Assembly (NCBI GenBank): GCA_905221605.1
Contig: CAJNDS010002537.1
Location: forward strand, 311,787 to 375,786
Source of the DNA: Symbiodinium natans
Taxonomy: Eukaryota > Sar > Dinophyceae > Suessiales > Symbiodiniaceae
Length of the DNA: 64,000 nucleotides
Direction of reading: 5' to 3'
Positions 43,425 through 53,397 of the stretch are shown piece after piece; within the stretch, counting starts at the first letter, position 1; each line of letters starts with the position of its first letter. The notes under the pieces were generated by a model, which was not told the origin of the DNA, made no database searches, and saw only the letters and a list, made by a program, of their open reading frames with translations. Both the position numbers and the translations under genes were made by a program.

Positions 43425-43763
43425 GATATGGGGGGGGTTCCGAAAATGTTTTCCTGGGCGGAGATCGGCCCCGGTACCCGGCAGTCTCATAGGCCTGGAT
43501 GGGAGACAAAAATGGGGTACCCTTTCGGGGGGTTCCTATAATTGGGATTATCCTATTTTGAGGTATATTAAGGGTACTCCTGTTTGGGGAAATACTAATA
43601 GGAATTATTTAGTAGATTATGTGCAAGGGTATGGTGTACCATTATCCCTAGCCCTGTTCGAGGAAGACCAACGTCAACCAGGACGCGTGGATTGGCAAAC
43701 GCGGTGCACAACTCAACATTCTCCAGCTTTGAGAGCATCGATCTGGCTCTAGGTTCCGTATGT

Positions 43764-43851
43764 AGGGTTTAGGGTTTAGGGTTTAGGGTTTAGGGTTGAG
43801 GGTTTAGGGTTTAGGGTTTAGGGCTTAGGGTTTAGGGTTTAGGGCTGTGGA
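43764..43851 (+). repeat. TTTAGGG array
   Basis: About 12 units with TTGAGGG and CTTAGGG variants. Confidence 0.95.
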
Positions 43852-43936
43852 GCTGTGGAGCTGTGTCCCCAAGATCTCTTCAGCCCGCGGCACCGTGTGC
43901 TCCGTCGGATTCTTTATTTTTTGCTGCCTCTCCCAG

Positions 43937-43992
43937 GAGCGCAGGGTCCTCCGATCCATGCTGGCCAGCGAGGGATGCATCCCAGCTGACAT
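43937..43992 (+). CDS. Candidate exon, well bordered at 5' end
   Basis: TTTTTTGCTGCCTCTCCCAG is an excellent acceptor. Reads ERRVLRSMLASEGCIPADI, then runs into a CCCTAAA array. No GT at the 3' end; CATCCCA|GCTGAC would be a GC donor. Confidence 0.5.
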
Positions 43993-44100
43993 TTCCCTAA
44001 ACCCTAAACCCTAAACCCTAAACCCTAAACCCTAAACCCTAAACCCTAAACCCTAAACCCTAAACCCTAAACCCTAAACCCTAAACCCTAAACCCTAAAC
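43993..44100 (-). repeat. CCCTAAA array
   Basis: About 15 perfect units. Confidence 0.95.
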
Positions 44101-44147
44101 TTGAGTATGTGGAACAACCCCGGTGCATCAAGTCAGATAGCCTGAAG

Positions 44148-44196
44148 GAGCTGCCCCAAAGTGTTTGGAATGGCGGCTTGCCTTGCAAAGCGATAC
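44148..44196 (+). CDS. Candidate exon upstream of a 75-base intron
   Basis: AGCCTGAAG|G then SCPKVFGMAACLAKRY|GTAAGG, the most consensus-like donor in the window. Joins in phase 0 to 44272 to give one amphipathic helix. An overlapping 88-codon ORF in another frame ignores this intron. Confidence 0.55.
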
Positions 44197-44271
44197 GTAA
44201 GGGAATGACACGGCAACTGGTTCTAACGGACGTTCTTTGGTTTCTTTCTTGTCTCCCTGCTTCGTGCGAAG

Positions 44272-44336
44272 AACAAACTGGCCGAGCAGATTTTGATGGG
44301 CTTTATGGTTCAGAAGCTCCTTGCCGCACAAAGCAC
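44272..44336 (+). CDS. Candidate exon downstream of a 75-base intron
   Basis: After a T/C-rich stretch (TTTCTTTCTTGTCTCCCTGC) and GCGAAG. Reads NKLAEQILMGFMVQKLLAAQ then S and AC|GTGTCG. Hydrophobic helix with regular small residues. Confidence 0.55.
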
Positions 44337-44359
44337 GTGTCGGAAACATCCACAAGCCT

Positions 44360-44416
44360 TTCCCCCCTACTATAATCCCTATATGAAGGACTCCGAGTGG
44401 AAGGGGAACATCCCGA
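44360..44416. mobile_element. Foldback family F1, shortened copy
   Basis: TCCCCCCTACTATAATCCCT then ATGAAGGACTCCGAGTGGAA then GGGGAACATCCC. Confidence 0.45.
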
Positions 44417-44418
44417 CC

Positions 44419-44500
44419 CCTAAACCCTAAACCCTAAACCCTAAACCCTAAACCCTAAACCCTAAACCCTAAACCCTAAACCCTAAACCCTAAACCCTAA
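44419..44500 (-). repeat. CCCTAAA array
   Basis: About 11 perfect units. Confidence 0.95.
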
Positions 44501-44518
44501 GAACCTCGAGTCCTTGAG

Positions 44519-44586
44519 GCAACATCCTGAATTGCATCTCGCAAGCCTGGGACTCGGGCACCGAGGCGGCCAAAGACAGCGCCCCG
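44519..44586 (+). CDS. Candidate exon between opposite arrays
   Basis: CCTTGAG|GC then NILNCISQAWDSGTEAAKDS AP|GTTACA. CCCTAAA array before, TTTAGGG-type units after (44600-44660). Helical; similar in style to 46924-47008. Confidence 0.5.
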
Positions 44587-44799
44587 GTTACAAGGGGCGG
44601 TTTAGGGGTTAGGGCTTAGGGCTTAGGGTTTAGGGTTTAGGGCTTAGGGTTTAGGGCTTCTTGCGGGTGCAGAGTAGGGCTTCGGGACTGGGTGGGTATC
44701 CTTTTTGACCCTTCTGGTTGTACGGAAGCCTACCGTATATGAAAGGCTACCCTTTTTTTGGGCTAGGGCATTCAGCCCCGAAAATGAAAAGGGATAGGG

Positions 44800-44856
44800 T
44801 AAAACCCTAAACCCTAAGCCCTGAGCCCTAAACCCTAAGCCCTAAGCCCTAAGCCC
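44800..44856 (-). repeat. CCCTAAA/CCCTAAG array
   Basis: Mixed units. Unique sequence at 44860-44920 before the next array may hold a short exon (RSSPGRIVVLSLAMRLLGL, then stop), which is uncertain. Confidence 0.85.
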
Positions 44857-44920
44857 GAACTCCGAAGTTCTCCTGGCCGTATCGTTGTCCTTTCCCTTGC
44901 CATGCGACTCCTGGGTCTGT

Positions 44921-45027
44921 AGGGTTTAGGGTTTAGGGTTTAGGGTTTGGGGTTTAGGGTTTAGGGTTTAGGGTTTAGGGCTTAGGGTTTAGGGTTTAGG
45001 GTTTAGGGTTTAGGGTTTAGGGTTTAG
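44921..45027 (+). repeat. TTTAGGG array
   Basis: About 15 units with one GGGTTTG and one GGGCTTA variant. Confidence 0.95.
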
Positions 45028-45137
45028 CCCCAGCGCTCGAGACATTCGGGGGGCTCAGGGTCTCAGTCCTCAGCTCCCAAATCCACGGGCGGCCCTGGGC
45101 TTCCCCCAAACATCCATGGCCATCTGAAGCCTCCAAT

Positions 45138-45222
45138 TTAGGGTTTAGGGTTTAGGGTTTCGGGTGCAGGGTGTAGGGTTGAGGGTTTAGGGTTTAGGGT
45201 TTAGGGTTTAGGGTTTACTTTT
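45138..45222 (+). repeat. TTTAGGG array with variants
   Basis: Units at both ends with GGGTGCAGGGTGTA variants in the middle. Confidence 0.9.
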
Positions 45223-45379
45223 CTTCCATGGGATGAAGACTCGCACCCCATAGGGCTGTACCCCTAAGAGTTTCCCCTCAATATAAAGCAGGGCTTATAT
45301 TGCTGTTCTTGGTGAGTGTAAGGTTCCTTTCTAATATTGCCGCAAGCCTCGGATCCCTTGGACCCCTCTGTGCCCTCAG

Positions 45380-45431
45380 CCTACAACGACGTAGAGAAGA
45401 AAGTGCGGCTTTGGCAGAAAGATGTTGAGTG
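45380..45431 (+). CDS. Candidate exon, well bordered
   Basis: TCTGTGCCCTCAG|CC then YNDVEKKVRLWQKDVE and TG|GTTTAGGG. The donor is the first base pair of a long TTTAGGG array. Charged helix. Confidence 0.5.
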
Positions 45432-45513
45432 GTTTAGGGTTTAGGGTTTAGGGTTTAGGGTTTAGGGTTTAGGGTTTAGGGTTTAGGGTTTAGGGTTTAG
45501 GGTTTAGGGTTTA
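45431..45513 (+). repeat. TTTAGGG array starting at an exon end
   Basis: Twelve perfect units, then TTACATGGACTGAGCGCCTG; GACTGAGCGCCTGTGAGAGA at 45519-45538 resembles CACTGAGCGCCTGTGAGAGA at 26547-26566. Confidence 0.95.
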
Positions 45514-46739
45514 CATGGACTGAGCGCCTGTGAGAGAGAGAGGGAGGGTTTAGGGTTTAGGGTTTAGGGGGTACTTCAAACACACCCCCGAGCTGCTGCA
45601 TATGGGGCTTTAGGAGATTTTCGGCCGGGGGCCTGTGAAGGTTCAGTGGTCGAAGCTGGGGGGCACTGTGCCTTTTTGCTGATGATGATGGTCCTGAGTA
45701 GAAGGGATCCTACTTTGTGGGGGTCTATGTTCGGGGGTCCCGATTTTCGTAAACCCCCATAGATGCCCTCCCCCCCCCCAAGCTATTTTGTTTTGTGGTA
45801 GTTGAGGGTCTAGATAGTCGCCAAGATTCTCAGAAACTACCCAAAAGTTCCTGTGCACAACCCGGTGGTCGGCGCGAAACGTCCTAGCAGTTTCTTACTG
45901 ACAGCCCGCAAATGCTGTTCTACCAGGAGTTTGTAGATCCCTTGCAAGAGGACTGGGTCAGCATGTTTGAGAACGTGATTCGCATTTTGCTGCTTGATGT
46001 GGCTGAGCCCAGCGCTTAGGCCAGAAGCCCTGGTACCTCTGAAGCACACGATCCCGGCCTTGCCCCTTTAAGAAGGCTAAGCCCGGAGTCCCGAGACTGG
46101 CGGACGTTTAGGGGCTGCAAGCCCAACATCCCAGAAAACCCAGGGCGACAGGCGCGGAGCTCCTCGGCGTCAACTTGGTCTGGGTCACTTCACTTCCCCC
46201 GCCCCCTCCCCCATTTAGACCCAGAATCACCGGGACGAATGCAGAGCCCAGAACCGCCCCAGGGCTTCTGGGGCCCCTTTCTCTCCGTAAAGCATGTAAT
46301 CCTTCGGCTCTTGGTGTGTTGAGGGACCATTACAAGAGCTGGGCTTGAAGTGCTTTTCGCCCACTGCCGTCGCTGTTGTCATGCCTTCGAGAGTTCGGTC
46401 GCTGGTTAGCACGCTTGCAGTGCACAGTCGTGTAGGACGTTCGCTTTTGGAACCACTTTTTGTTTTGGGCTCAGGAAATCGCAGAATGCGTGAGTTCAAC
46501 AGCGTTTTTGGTGATTCCACATCTGCGTTCTTTGTCAAATTCTGGGACTGTTGGTTGAGCGACACGAAATACCTGCCCAGCTCGCAACTGCTACTTAGAG
46601 CGCCGGTTGACGCCCTCATGGAATCATCTTGTACGCAGACGCAAGCATGATATTGGTGGAACTACACTTATAGCCTTAGTGTCAAAAGTCAAAAGATATA
46701 TGTGTATATATATACATGTGTGCACATTAATGTCAACAT

Positions 46740-46742
46740 ATG

Positions 46743-46782
<40 letters not shown>

Positions 46783-46794
46783 TGTGTGTGTGCG

Positions 46795-46826
<32 letters not shown>

Positions 46827-46860
46827 TACATATGTACATGTATATATATATATATATACA
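46740..46860. repeat. TA microsatellites
   Basis: Three (TA)n blocks separated by GTGTGTGTGTG and CATACATATGTACATG. Confidence 0.95.
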
Positions 46861-46923
46861 CAACTGATTTGTTGACATACTACGAAGATGGAGACGATGC
46901 TTCTGCATTCCTGGACATGGAAG

Positions 46924-47008
46924 CCATGCCGAGGAAGGGGGCAGCCTGGGCGTCGGGCGCAGCAAACGAGGCGGTGAAGTGGGGCACCCAGGCGCGGAGC
47001 TGCCGGCG
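46924..47008 (+). CDS. Candidate exon
   Basis: CTGGACATGGAAG|CC then [27 protein letters not shown] and CG|GTTGGA. The frame is also open upstream ([16 protein letters not shown]). Ala-rich helix. Confidence 0.4.
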
Positions 47009-47597
47009 GTTGGATCATTTGGGATCTAGAAGGCTTAAAAGGGCCTAGAGTTTAGGGTTTCCAGCTGATGCTCAGAGCCTGGGTTCTGAAGGGGTTTAGG
47101 GTGTGGGCGTACTCACGTTTGCGACAAATACGAAAAGCAAGCTCGCTGTACTCACACCGAAGCATGAAGTGAGCACCCAGGGGCACTGTGAGGGCACAAC
47201 CGTACGAGCATGTTCTTCCTCGTTCTTGGCCCTAGCCCAAATCATTCAGCGCATGGCGTAGTAGGCGTGCGCACTGGCGACGTGCGCGCAACAAAGCTCC
47301 ACTCCTAGACGCGAACGAAGACCCTTTCCACGGCGAATAGGCGATCAGCAAGCAAGATCACAATTGTACTTATGCTATTAGTTCTAACTGTTCTAACATA
47401 CTGGTACCCAAGCAGGAGTTCATGGCTTCGCAACATGGTTTTTGTACGGTTTCGATGGGTTTCGGACAGGATGTCTAGGACTCTTTGGCAGAGCCGAGTT
47501 CCAGACTCTGTGGGATATCTCGGAGTCTCTCGGATGAAGGGCTCTAAGGGCTCTTTGAGAGCTTATTCCCCGAAAATGCCGTGCCCAGCCGAAGCAG

Positions 47598-47669
47598 GCC
47601 GGCGGAGCCATCGCAGAGTGGACAGTGGATCAAGCCATCGATGCAGCGACGTTCTACAGAGGCGATTAA
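47598..47669 (+). CDS. Candidate terminal exon with stop
   Basis: AGCCGAAGCAG|AGGAIAEWTVDQAIDAATFY RGD and TAA at 47667-47669. Probable end of the gene whose exons run from 40801 or 43937. Confidence 0.5.
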   Translation, partial: AGGAIAEWTVDQAIDAATFYRGD

Positions 47670-47771
47670 GAGCTCAGAGTTCATATGAAAGGGTCCTTAA
47701 GCCACATGGGGGGTAGCTATACAGGGCTTGCGGTCAGGTTCAGTTCTGGTGCTATACGGTGTTGTGTCGGC

Positions 47772-47843
47772 ATGCAGCAAGCCTTTCTGCACATACTGGG
47801 TGGCCGCTCGAGCTTCGAGCCCCCCATATGCTACGGCCGTTGA
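47772..47843 (+). CDS. Small ORF or exon
   Basis: MQQAFLHILGGRSSFEPPIC YGR and TGA. An AG precedes CAAGCC (GCATGCAG). Too short to be sure. Confidence 0.25.
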   Translation: MQQAFLHILGGRSSFEPPICYGR

Positions 47844-48035
47844 GAGCTTTCGATTGGTGGTGGCAGCGGGATTTCGGGGTTATGCAGTTTAGGATGTGTT
47901 GCTTGGGGGGTGCCAAACAAACCCTAAAGAAAAGTCCTCGCAGACTCGGCACTCGGAGACGAGATGATGTTCAATAGTTGCGAATATTTGCGTCTTATTC
48001 TATGAAGATTGTAACTCCTTTTCCACGCGCACTCC

Positions 48036-48180
48036 AACGTTGCGATTTGCGGCCCCTTATCGGGGATTCACACCATTGCGTTGGCGGTGCTCGCGCCCAG
48101 CCGACGTTACGATTTGAGGCCCGTTATCGGGGATTTCCACCATAACGTTGTCACGGTCCCACCCTGCTGCTGTGATGGCT
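48036..48180 (+). repeat. Tandem pair of about 80-base units
   Basis: GTTGCGATTTGCGGCCCCTT then ATCGGGGATTCACACCA, repeated as GTTACGATTTGAGGCCCGTT then ATCGGGGATTTCCACCA. Confidence 0.75.
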
Positions 48181-48213
48181 AGGCCACTGCACTATCAAAA
48201 GGGCGGCGGGCGC

Positions 48214-48332
48214 GGACATCATAACCTTAGAATCGGCTGTTCAATGATGACGACAGCGCTGCTGCGGCTTATCGGAGCAGTTCTGGGAACAGCCACGGTC
48301 ATTGAACAGCCGGTCTCGGCGTTATGATGTCC
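48214..48332. repeat. Foldback with about 35-base arms
   Basis: GGACATCATAACCTTAGAAT then CGGCTGTTCAATGA at left; TCATTGAACAGCCGGTCTCG then GCGTTATGATGTCC at right. Confidence 0.8.
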
Positions 48333-49400
48333 GGCCTGCTGCGAAGGTAGTGTGCAGGGCAAAGATTGCGTGATGTTTTGCCTTCTTGGGCATTATTTTT
48401 CAGCAAGCAAGCCTGGGACACGTGACTTTTCCCGTGCTGTATTCCATTTTGGTAAGAACGTGCGAGCAACCTTGGCATAACATTGCCACGGTTGAACTGG
48501 TCTCGTCTTGCAGTTAATTTCTGTTCAAGCGGCATTGTCAGGGACTTTCAGGAAAGCGTGTTTCAAGCATTTTTTAGCCACGGACTTGGAGGTTCCAGAG
48601 GAGGCTTTTCCTGGCCCATTTTTGAGGCATAAGTCACACGAAACAGGTCCCGCAGAACAGCCCTCCACAGTTGCAAGTTGTTACTTGTGTTCAAGCAACT
48701 TGCAGGGCCGCGCTGCCAGTGCAGACACATGTTGGCTGAACTTCTCTGCAACGAACTTGCACTCAAGATCACCAGGCCTGGGCAAGGATGAAATGCTGGC
48801 AGTGTGACCGACAATGCCCAGCGACACTGTGCTGACGCATTCTTTTGAGAATTGCGCTCAAGGTTCAATGCCCATCCGGATTCTGGGCCGGCAAAAAGGG
48901 GGGCCCAAATGGGATCGTTCTTTGGTCCCTTTTTGCAAAAATCCGCGCCCCAAACAGGCCCTGTTTTTGGCTTCACTTTTTGTTCTCCTCGTCTAACTTG
49001 CCTTGCGTGGCTCCAACTCAAGCTCAAATTGCGAGCCAATTTTTCGTGACGCATTTTGCCGTTTTGGAGTCCATTTTTTTGAGGTGCATATTTGGGCCCT
49101 CGAAATCTCACAAAAAAATCCGATTTTCAGACGGGTTATGAAACATTCAATAGAGTTGATCTTGCTCATTGCTCCATTCTCGCATTCATAGCAGTATTTT
49201 AAATTTGCTCGAAGACTTCGTATTCGTAGTCGAGGGACCGAGGGGAGGGGTCCCTGTGACTTTCATTCGGGATCAACATTCGAATAAACACATGGAGTCA
49301 TGTCGAAAGCATTGCCCTCTGACTGCTGGCTTAGGGGGTTCAGCCTCTTGCTTGGAGGTGCTTCCAGAGGTTTCTGGTCTGACACGGGGCTGCAAGTGCT
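48333..49400. other. Interval without a supported gene
   Basis: ORFs of 60-180 codons on both strands, none persuasive. GGGCCC-type self-complementary stretches near 48890-49110 (CAAAAAGGGGGGCCC, TTTTTGGCTTCACTTTTTG). Confidence 0.35.
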
Positions 49401-49419
49401 TGGGGGTCCCGGCTTTCAG

Positions 49420-49495
49420 CGCGCTGCGCAGTTGGGGCCGAGAACTTCGCAGCGGTGGTCGCCAACTTTGCCCAAGAAGGAGGGGGTTCCCCCAA
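49420..49495 (+). CDS. Candidate exon, Ala-rich helix
   Basis: CCCGGCTTTCAG|CG then RCAVGAENFAAVVANFAQEG G. First of a run of helix-type exons to 57 kb. Confidence 0.4.
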
Positions 49496-49732
49496 ACAGG
49501 CCCCAAGCCCTAGAAACCCTTCAAGCCCCACAAGCCAAAAAAAAACCCTCTAAGCCCTATGAACCCAAAACCCCTAGCATGGTACCTTTGGGTGTACGGT
49601 TTCGGCCCACGGCGAGGTGGCGAGTTTGTTGAGAGAACGCAAGCCGGGAAGAGAGAAGCCTAACAAAGGCCTCAGAGGCCGAAACTACCAGCCCCTCAAA
49701 CTCAAGTTCTTGCAATGGGCCTACACAGAGGT

Positions 49733-49868
49733 TCATGGTACTTAGCAATTATCGTTGTACGTCTAACCCAACTATAACCACATGAGGGCACCTAAGGGGC
49801 TTATCAGTGGGTTCTAAATACCGTGAAATTATATGGGTGATTAGGCACCATGAACCTCCAAGTATACG
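49733..49868. repeat. Dispersed repeat F2 (TAAGTACCATGAACCTCCAAGTA type)
   Basis: GGCACCATGAACCTCCAAGT at about 49845, with the reverse form GAGGTTCATGGTACTTAG at about 49729, so a foldback. Relatives at 18006-18050, 25820-25910, 26284-26325 and 56921-56965. Confidence 0.55.
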
Positions 49869-50117
49869 GTTTACGGTTGAGGGGTTCAGGATTTTCAGGG
49901 TTACTCTACTGCACGCTGAGTGCTATACAGGTGCTGGTCTGTTTCTTTCTGGGCCTCTCCAGGCTTGGATTCTCGGGTTCTTAAGCAAGGGGGGGTTCAA
50001 GGGGGGGTAGGGACCTGGGGAACCTGAGGGAAGCTTAGGGAAGCTTAGGGGGGTTTGAGGGAGTAGTGGGGAGTCTTCGGGGGGAACCTTGGGCCCCCCC
50101 CCCCCCCCCCCCTGGAG

Positions 50118-50239
50118 CAATTGGAGCCCGCAAGCTCGAAGGAGCCGAGTTGGCCCAGGAGGCGGCCGAGAACGCGGCCGACTTCTTCATGTCTGCCTTC
50201 GATGTCCCCTGTCTCAGAAGCTCTTCAGGGGTCAAAGCG
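50118..50239 (+). CDS. Candidate exon, Ala-rich amphipathic helix
   Basis: A poly-C tract (50096-50112) and TGGAG precede CA|IGARKLEGAELAQEAAENAA then DFFMSAFDVPCLRSSSGVKA and GTGAGG, a good donor. Degenerate GGGGTTA array follows at once (50244-50337). Confidence 0.55.
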
Positions 50240-50243
50240 GTGA

Positions 50244-50337
50244 GGGTTTAGGGGTTAGGGGTTAGGGGTTGGGGGTTAGGGGTAAGGGGTCAGGGGTTAG
50301 GGGTCAGGGGTCAGGGGTTAGGGGTTAGGGGTTAGGG
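50244..50337 (+). repeat. GGGGTTA array
   Basis: About 13 units of GGGGTTA with GGGGTCA variants, lacking the TTT of the usual repeat. Confidence 0.9.
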
Positions 50338-50491
50338 CCCCCGAAGTACTGTATTTCGTATGTTGCTGTCAGACGCTCAGGGGGAAGATTTTACCTGCAA
50401 AGCCAGAACAAGGCCCCAAAAGGTTCAGGGTTCACAGTGCCTTCACCATGCACACCCCACCCTCGGAGTTTTCCCCCTCCACGGGCCGCAG

Positions 50492-50573
50492 ACGGGCAAA
50501 GAGATCATCATCAAGTTCCTGGGCGATCAGCTCTCGAACATCCTGACACCACGGCTCAACTTAGGGCTGCAAC
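50492..50573 (+). CDS. Candidate exon, amphipathic helix
   Basis: ACGGGCCGCAG|TGKEIIIKFLGDQLSNILTP then RLNLGLQ and AAC|GTTTCC. Confidence 0.5.
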
Positions 50574-51278
50574 GTTTCCTTGGGGTTTGGGGTTTTCGGT
50601 CTTCGGGCTTTGCTTGCTGTACAAGAGTCAAGGGGTTAAGAGTCGTACCCCGAAGGTTGTACCCCTATAAGAGTTCCCCTTACTGTAGCCCCAATATGGC
50701 GCTTATATTACCTCAAGACTCTTAACAAAGGGTCCCCAAACCCAAGGGTACCACTTTAGGGCTCTAGGGCTGCTTGAAGCCTGCCGCAAGGGCCTCCCAC
50801 AGGCTCTGCATGTAACTCCTAGTAGAACTCTAAAACTCGAAGACCCCCAAAACTCCCCCTAAACCCGGCTAAAAGCGCACAGCCGACAAAAAAGGTGCCT
50901 TCATGTGCCTCCCCAGCTTTCGTCCGAGGCCCGCAGTTTCGGGAAAAACTCGGCAAGTCCGGGTTACCTTCGGACTTGTTTTTAGTGTGTGCCTGCTGAG
51001 TTGTAGAACCCTGAGATTAGTCACATGATTCTGGGAAAGGTTGCAACTTATGCGGCACCCCAAGCCCTTAAGCCCCAAGAATCTACGAATCTACGCCCGA
51101 ATCAAGGTAAAAAAACAAGCCGATTCAGGAGGCGACTCATGGCTGCGGGGTCCCAAGCATCCCCGTAAGCCGAAACAGAAACACCGAAACGCCTGGTATA
51201 CTTAGCAGTAGACCCGAATTGCCAATTGCTTTTCCTTGCGAACCGCACTCCACCTACAGTCCAGGCTGCTCTCTCAAT

Positions 51279-51900
51279 CTAAGGAACGAAGACAATCTCC
51301 AGCCGAGACCGACTTTCTGTGGTGGTGTTGCGCACCTTGCTTGCAGCTGGGGGGATCTGGGGGGATGTAGAGGTTTGAGGGCACAGGGGGACTAGCAGCC
51401 CGGAAGCACAAGGGGCATAGGGTTTCGGGTTCACTGAACCCTGCTGCTCCCCGGGTTTTGGGGCTTTTGCTTTGATGCCAATCTTCGCCCCTGGCCGCGC
51501 TGCCATCGAACCGATCAAATTCAGTGCGTTGCGTGGACGCTTTTCAGAGCGGGTAAACTTGACATGGAGACTCGAGACACCGACCTTGCTCACTTTGCCT
51601 CTTGCCTTCGGGCCGCTTCTGTCTTGCCTGAGTCTGCTTGAACGACATACTCAAGATGACGCGCAAGAGGGTGTCCAGTGTCGACTGGTCAGAAAGACCT
51701 AGCTGAGAGCAGGTGGAGAAACAGTCGAGGACATCAGTGCAAAACTGCGCTGGGGCCTGGGGTCGTTCACGCCGACTTCTGGGGGGCAGTGCCAGAACAC
51801 GCTTGCAAGAAGAGCGCCGGTTCGCTGCTCGCGCTCGAGTCTGACACCCAGGGACGATGACGGACGCAACCTTCGCGGGGCCAAAGCCTGAAGGCGACAA
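51279..51900 (-). CDS. Candidate minus-strand fragment with one frameshift
   Basis: On the minus strand GGCCCCAG precedes QFCTDVLDCFSTCSQLGLSD then QSTLDTLLRVILSMSFKQTQ. Near 51600 the sense passes to another frame reading KVGVSSLHVKFTRSEKRPRN then ALNLIGSMAARPGAKIGIKA. A single-base indel would explain this. No telomere-like arrays. Unrecognised; opposite in strand to its neighbours. Confidence 0.4.
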
Positions 51901-52082
51901 GGCGACAGCAGTGTCAAGCGAGCGCGTCTAAGCAAAACGGATTTTTTTCCGCGGCTCGGAGTGCCCCAAATCCGCGAGGCCCTGACCTGAGTTCCTTAGT
52001 TCACCACTAGACCCTAAGGCCCCAAGACCCTTCTCCCCCTTCATTTACCTGCCGAGTGGGGTTTTGGGAAGTTTGTGCGTCT

Positions 52083-52172
52083 ACTCCCCGTTATACTAAC
52101 ACTCCTTAAGAGGGATTATAGTACACCCTTTTGGAATCCCTCTTCAGGACGGTTACTACACGGGGGAACGTC
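52083..52172. mobile_element. Foldback family F1, copy
   Basis: CTCCCCGTTATACTAACACT then CCTTAAGAGGGATTATAGTA; right arm CAGGACGGTTACTACACGGG then GGAACGTC. Confidence 0.65.
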
Positions 52173-52327
52173 GCAAGTTTGCATTGTATCAACATGACAC
52201 CCAAGTGGGATCTTGATGTGTTTCAACTTCACGTCCCCCAAAAAACCAAGTAAGCCCCTAAAACCGTAAACCCCAAACCCTAAACCCTAAACCCCAAACC
52301 CTAGACAACAGGCCCCCGGGGTTGAAG

Positions 52328-52365
52328 GACGACATATCCAGCGAGTTCTGGGTGCATTTCTTGAG
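52328..52365 (+). CDS. Candidate small exon
   Basis: GGTTGAAG|DDISSEFWVHFL AG|GTTTCC. CCCTAAA/CCCCAAA units precede (52262-52305). The frame also continues open to 52624, so it may be longer. Confidence 0.4.
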
Positions 52366-52657
52366 GTTTCCCTGGCTGGCTTCAACCGTGGTCGGCGACC
52401 CCAACAACGCTTGCTGGAAGCAAGTGATTGGCTTGACTGAGGAGACAAAAAATGCAACCCCGACACCTGAACCCCAAGCCACGAACACTGAATTCGCAGT
52501 TTATATGCTAGCATCAAAAACTATGTATATGTCTCTATACATATATATGTATGTATATGCATGTATGTATGTATGCATGATCAAATATTCAGACGATTGG
52601 CAGAAGAGTTCTCCTGAAAGTTGAGGGCTTGCTTGGCTCTTTCCGCTCTTGGGCGAG

Positions 52658-52782
52658 CCGAAGCTTTTGGGGGAGCTTTGGGGGGAGGAGATCGCCGAGT
52701 TCGTCTCCGACGATGTGGGGCGGCTCGTGGATGCGGTGATCACGCGCGTGTCGAACATGCTGGAAGACGAGGAGAGAACGAC
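52658..52782 (+). CDS. Candidate exon, long amphipathic helix
   Basis: GCTCTTGGGCGAG|PKLLGELWGEEIAEFVSDDV then GRLVDAVITRVSNMLEDEER, ending AC|GTGTTT. TTTAGGG-type units follow at 52812. Repeated pattern of hydrophobics every 3-4 residues. Confidence 0.55.
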
Positions 52783-52966
52783 GTGTTTTTTTTTTTCTCG
52801 GTTTTTTTGGGGGTTTAGGGGTTTAGGGATTAAGGTTTAGGGTTTGGGGTTTAGAACTTAGGGGTGTTTTTAGGTCCTTGGGTGCAGTGATGTAATAATG
52901 TAATCCAAGGTTCCACGTATGGGCCCTTATGTTGGGTGCCTTCTTATATGACCCTTATAGAATCAT

Positions 52967-52971
<5 letters not shown>

Positions 52972-52998
<27 letters not shown>
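52972..52998. repeat. TA microsatellite
   Basis: (TA)n of about 26 bases. Confidence 0.95.
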
Positions 52999-53001
<3 letters not shown>

Positions 53002-53298
53002 AGGGCACACATTTCGGATCTCTATTTACAAGGGTAAGTGACCATACTAGTGGCCCATGGTTCCTACCTTAGATGCAACCATGACAGCTCATGGATGTGG
53101 GGAGTTGCTGAGATTAGCATTTGTTCACAAAGAGCCCACTCATGTTTGCACGGGCATGGCTTTCAGCCGCGCGAAGATTCGGGAATCTGACTGTCACAAG
53201 CACGGCTTTTTGGGGGGCGAGGAGGCCCCTTTGCGGAACTTGTTCCCAGACTAAACCCGACTCGGATTAGTAGTGAATGCAAAGGGAATCTTTTGCAG

Positions 53299-53397
53299 AA
53301 TTTCATTAAGCGAGCCGCAGCCTCTTCTTCACAATTGAGGGTTTGGAGCTTGGACGGCTGTTCCGACATCTGTCTTCCAGCAAAATTGGGGCTTTGG
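53299..53397 (+). CDS. Candidate exon
   Basis: GAATCTTTTGCAG|NFIKRAAASSSQLRVWSLDG then CSDICLPAKLGLW|GTTTAGGG. 99 bases, phase 0 both ends, and the donor is the first TTTAGGG unit. Confidence 0.5.

Noticed and set aside
43455-43500. 5S rRNA-like phrase GGCCTGGATGGGAGAC
   Set aside because: Only this short stretch matches, with no upstream 5S body.
46227-46650. Opposed ORFs of 100-130 codons on both strands
   Set aside because: Both read moderately well. Without splice borders or homology I cannot choose, so neither is called.
46624-46965. Tyr/Ile-rich ORFs over TA repeats, also at 41.6 and 23.1 kb
   Set aside because: Microsatellite translation.
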